Assembly (NCBI GenBank): GCA_905215525.1
Contig: CAJMQJ010000001.1
Location: 372,001 to 436,000, forward strand
Direction: 5' to 3'
DNA length: 64,000 bases
Origin: an uncultured bacterium
GTDB lineage: Bacteria; Actinomycetota; Coriobacteriia; Coriobacteriales; Coriobacteriaceae
Part shown: positions 62,792 through 64,000 of the stretch, in pieces
Layout: every line of letters begins with the position of its first letter
Numbering within the stretch: the stretch's first letter is position 1
Made by a program: the position numbers and the translations under genes
Notes under the pieces: model-generated
Told to the model about the DNA's origin: nothing
The model's database searches: none
What the model saw: only the letters and a program-made list of their open reading frames with translations

Positions 62792-63520
62792 ATGATCTAT
62801 TACGTCGAGGACGATGACAACATCAGGGATTTGACAGTCTACGCGCTGCGCAAGCAGGGAATCGAGGCCGAGGGCTTTTCGTGTGATGGCGAGTTTAAAG
62901 CTGCCGTGGCGCGACGGGTGCCCGATGCTGTGCTGCTCGATATCATGCTGCCCGACACCGATGGCTTGGCGATTATGCGTCGCCTGCGTGCCGATCGCCT
63001 GACGGCGACGGTGCCCATCATGATGCTTACCGCCAAGGACACTGAGCTCGACAAGGTGATGGCGCTCGATGGCGGTGCCGACGATTACCTGACTAAGCCG
63101 TTTTCGCTCATGGAGCTTGCGAGCCGCTGCCGCGCACTGCTGCGTCGCGGCGGCATGGTCAAGCAGGCGAGCGATGTGCTCAGCGTGGGCGACATCGTGC
63201 TTTCGCCTAGCCATCGCGAGGTGACCGTTGCCGGCGAGCCGCTTAAGCTCACCCTGCGCGAGTTCGACCTGCTCGAGTACCTCATGCGCAAGCCCGGCGT
63301 GGTCTTTACCCGCGAGTCGTTGCTGCAGAGCGTGTGGGGCTGGGACTTCGACGGCGGTTCGCGCACCGTTGACGTGCACGTGCAGACGCTTCGCCAAAAA
63401 CTGGGCGAGCATGCCAGCGCCATCGAGACCGTGCGCGGCGTGGGTTATCGCCTGGCCGAGCCTTCTGCCGGTGATGGTGCCGAAGGCGACGACACCGCGG
63501 CCACCGCATCGGAGGAGTAA
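62792..63520 (+). CDS. PhoB-like response regulator
   Basis: 242 aa. 'MIYYVEDDDNIRDLTVYALR' start, Asp in 'VLLDIMLPDTDGLAIMRRLR', Lys in 'YLTKPFSLMELASR', OmpR winged helix ('LTLREFDLLEYLMRKPGVVF', 'VRGVGYRLAEPS') and a short acidic tail. Proximity to pstB suggests phosphate control. Confidence 0.92.
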   Translation: MIYYVEDDDNIRDLTVYALRKQGIEAEGFSCDGEFKAAVARRVPDAVLLDIMLPDTDGLAIMRRLRADRLTATVPIMMLTAKDTELDKVMALDGGADDYLTKPFSLMELASRCRALLRRGGMVKQASDVLSVGDIVLSPSHREVTVAGEPLKLTLREFDLLEYLMRKPGVVFTRESLLQSVWGWDFDGGSRTVDVHVQTLRQKLGEHASAIETVRGVGYRLAEPSAGDGAEGDDTAATASEE

Positions 63521-63523
63521 CCC

Positions 63524-64000
63524 GTGGTCTTCGCCCCCCAGGGAAAACATACGCTGTCGCACCGCGTTTTTGTGACGATCTTTGTCTGCGCCATGGCGGT
63601 TATCGTGGCGTTTACGGTGCTGGGTGCGTTCTTTGTGCAAAACACTTTGGCGGATGCCACGAGTGCCAATCTGGCGCAGGAAACCGAGCTCATTGCTGCC
63701 GCCCTCGACGAGCAGCAGGAGCCCATTCCGTTCTTGCGAAGCCTCGATCGCGAGGATCTTCGTATCACGCTGATCAATAAGGACGGATCTGTTGCCTACG
63801 ACAACGAGGCGTCGCCTTCCACACTGCCCAACCATGGCGATCGCCCCGAGGTCATCGAGGCCTTTGAGAGTGGTTCGGGTTCCGCGGAGCGCGCAAGCTC
63901 TACACTCGACGAGATTATGCTGTATCGCGCCGTCACCCTTGATAACGGCCAGGTCGTTCGCTTGGCGCAGGCCCAGCCTGGCGTTGCGGCGATTTTGCTG
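63524..64000 (+). CDS. PhoR-like sensor histidine kinase (partial)
   Basis: The first 159 residues are in the window: a membrane segment ('VFVTIFVCAMAVIVAFTVLG') and an extracytoplasmic sensor region ('LRITLINKDGSVAYDNEASP', PhoR-like). The kinase core lies beyond the window. GTG 63524 follows GGAGGAG and lies 3 nt after the regulator's stop. Confidence 0.88.
   Translation, partial: MVFAPQGKHTLSHRVFVTIFVCAMAVIVAFTVLGAFFVQNTLADATSANLAQETELIAAALDEQQEPIPFLRSLDREDLRITLINKDGSVAYDNEASPSTLPNHGDRPEVIEAFESGSGSAERASSTLDEIMLYRAVTLDNGQVVRLAQAQPGVAAILL

Overview
The window reads as chromosome of a high-GC gut actinobacterium of the class Coriobacteriia, most likely Collinsella. This is inferred from gene content, codon use and gene order (T-box-pheST, Tad pilus block, VanRS-like pairs, coriobacterial small membrane protein); no rRNA or species marker is present.

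Layout. 1-4.6 kb is accessory: an AlbA_2/HATPase regulator, an HNH (ScoMcrA-like) endonuclease, a zinc-ribbon protein and a DUF5710 protein, then tRNA-Val. 5.2-8.8 kb holds a two-component system followed by a VTT membrane protein with a repeated operator-like leader. 8.9-9.6 kb is a scar: the 3' end of a polyprenyl synthetase gene abuts the 3' end of an IS30-type transposase gene. 9.9-16.9 kb: EamA transporter, DUF4012 surface protein, glmM, M32 carboxypeptidase. 17-21 kb: Phe T-box and pheST. 21.2-23.9 kb: an ECF-type metal importer (NikMN/CbiM, CbiQ, CbiO) behind a NikR-like palindrome, so probably nickel. 24-32.4 kb: phospholipase C-like protein, AbiEi/DUF559-like protein, pyk, Ca2+ P-type ATPase, rsgA. 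32.6-42.2 kb: a complete-looking Tad/Flp pilus operon (cpaB, tadZ, tadA, tadB, tadC, flp, TadE-like genes), ending in a DUF192 protein. 42.3-42.8 kb: a toxin-antitoxin pair whose toxin is frameshifted. 43-53.4 kb: GH5-like protein, rsmI, metG, rsmA, tatD, an SPFH protein, rlmH, proC, a DUF6724-like small protein and serS. 53.5-58 kb: tRNA-Arg x3, a TPR protein and tRNA-Ser. 58.2-64 kb: a D,D-carboxypeptidase divergent from a VanRS-like pair, pstB, and a PhoB/PhoR-like pair cut by the window end.

Most striking. Six of the seven tRNA genes (Phe, Leu, three Arg, Ser) are followed by a direct repeat of their own last 18-20 nt plus terminator, with a constant period of 186-191 bp. The spacer begins with an inverted copy of that tRNA's own T-arm and continues with three hairpins. 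The helices are kept with different sequences at different loci, which points to a selected RNA fold. The layout matches the RtT repeats behind E. coli tyrT (178-bp units carrying the last 19 nt of tRNA-Tyr), but here it is spread over four isoacceptor families in an actinobacterium. A second theme is a set of unrelated intergenic elements bounded by 10-40 bp inverted repeats, mostly between convergent genes.
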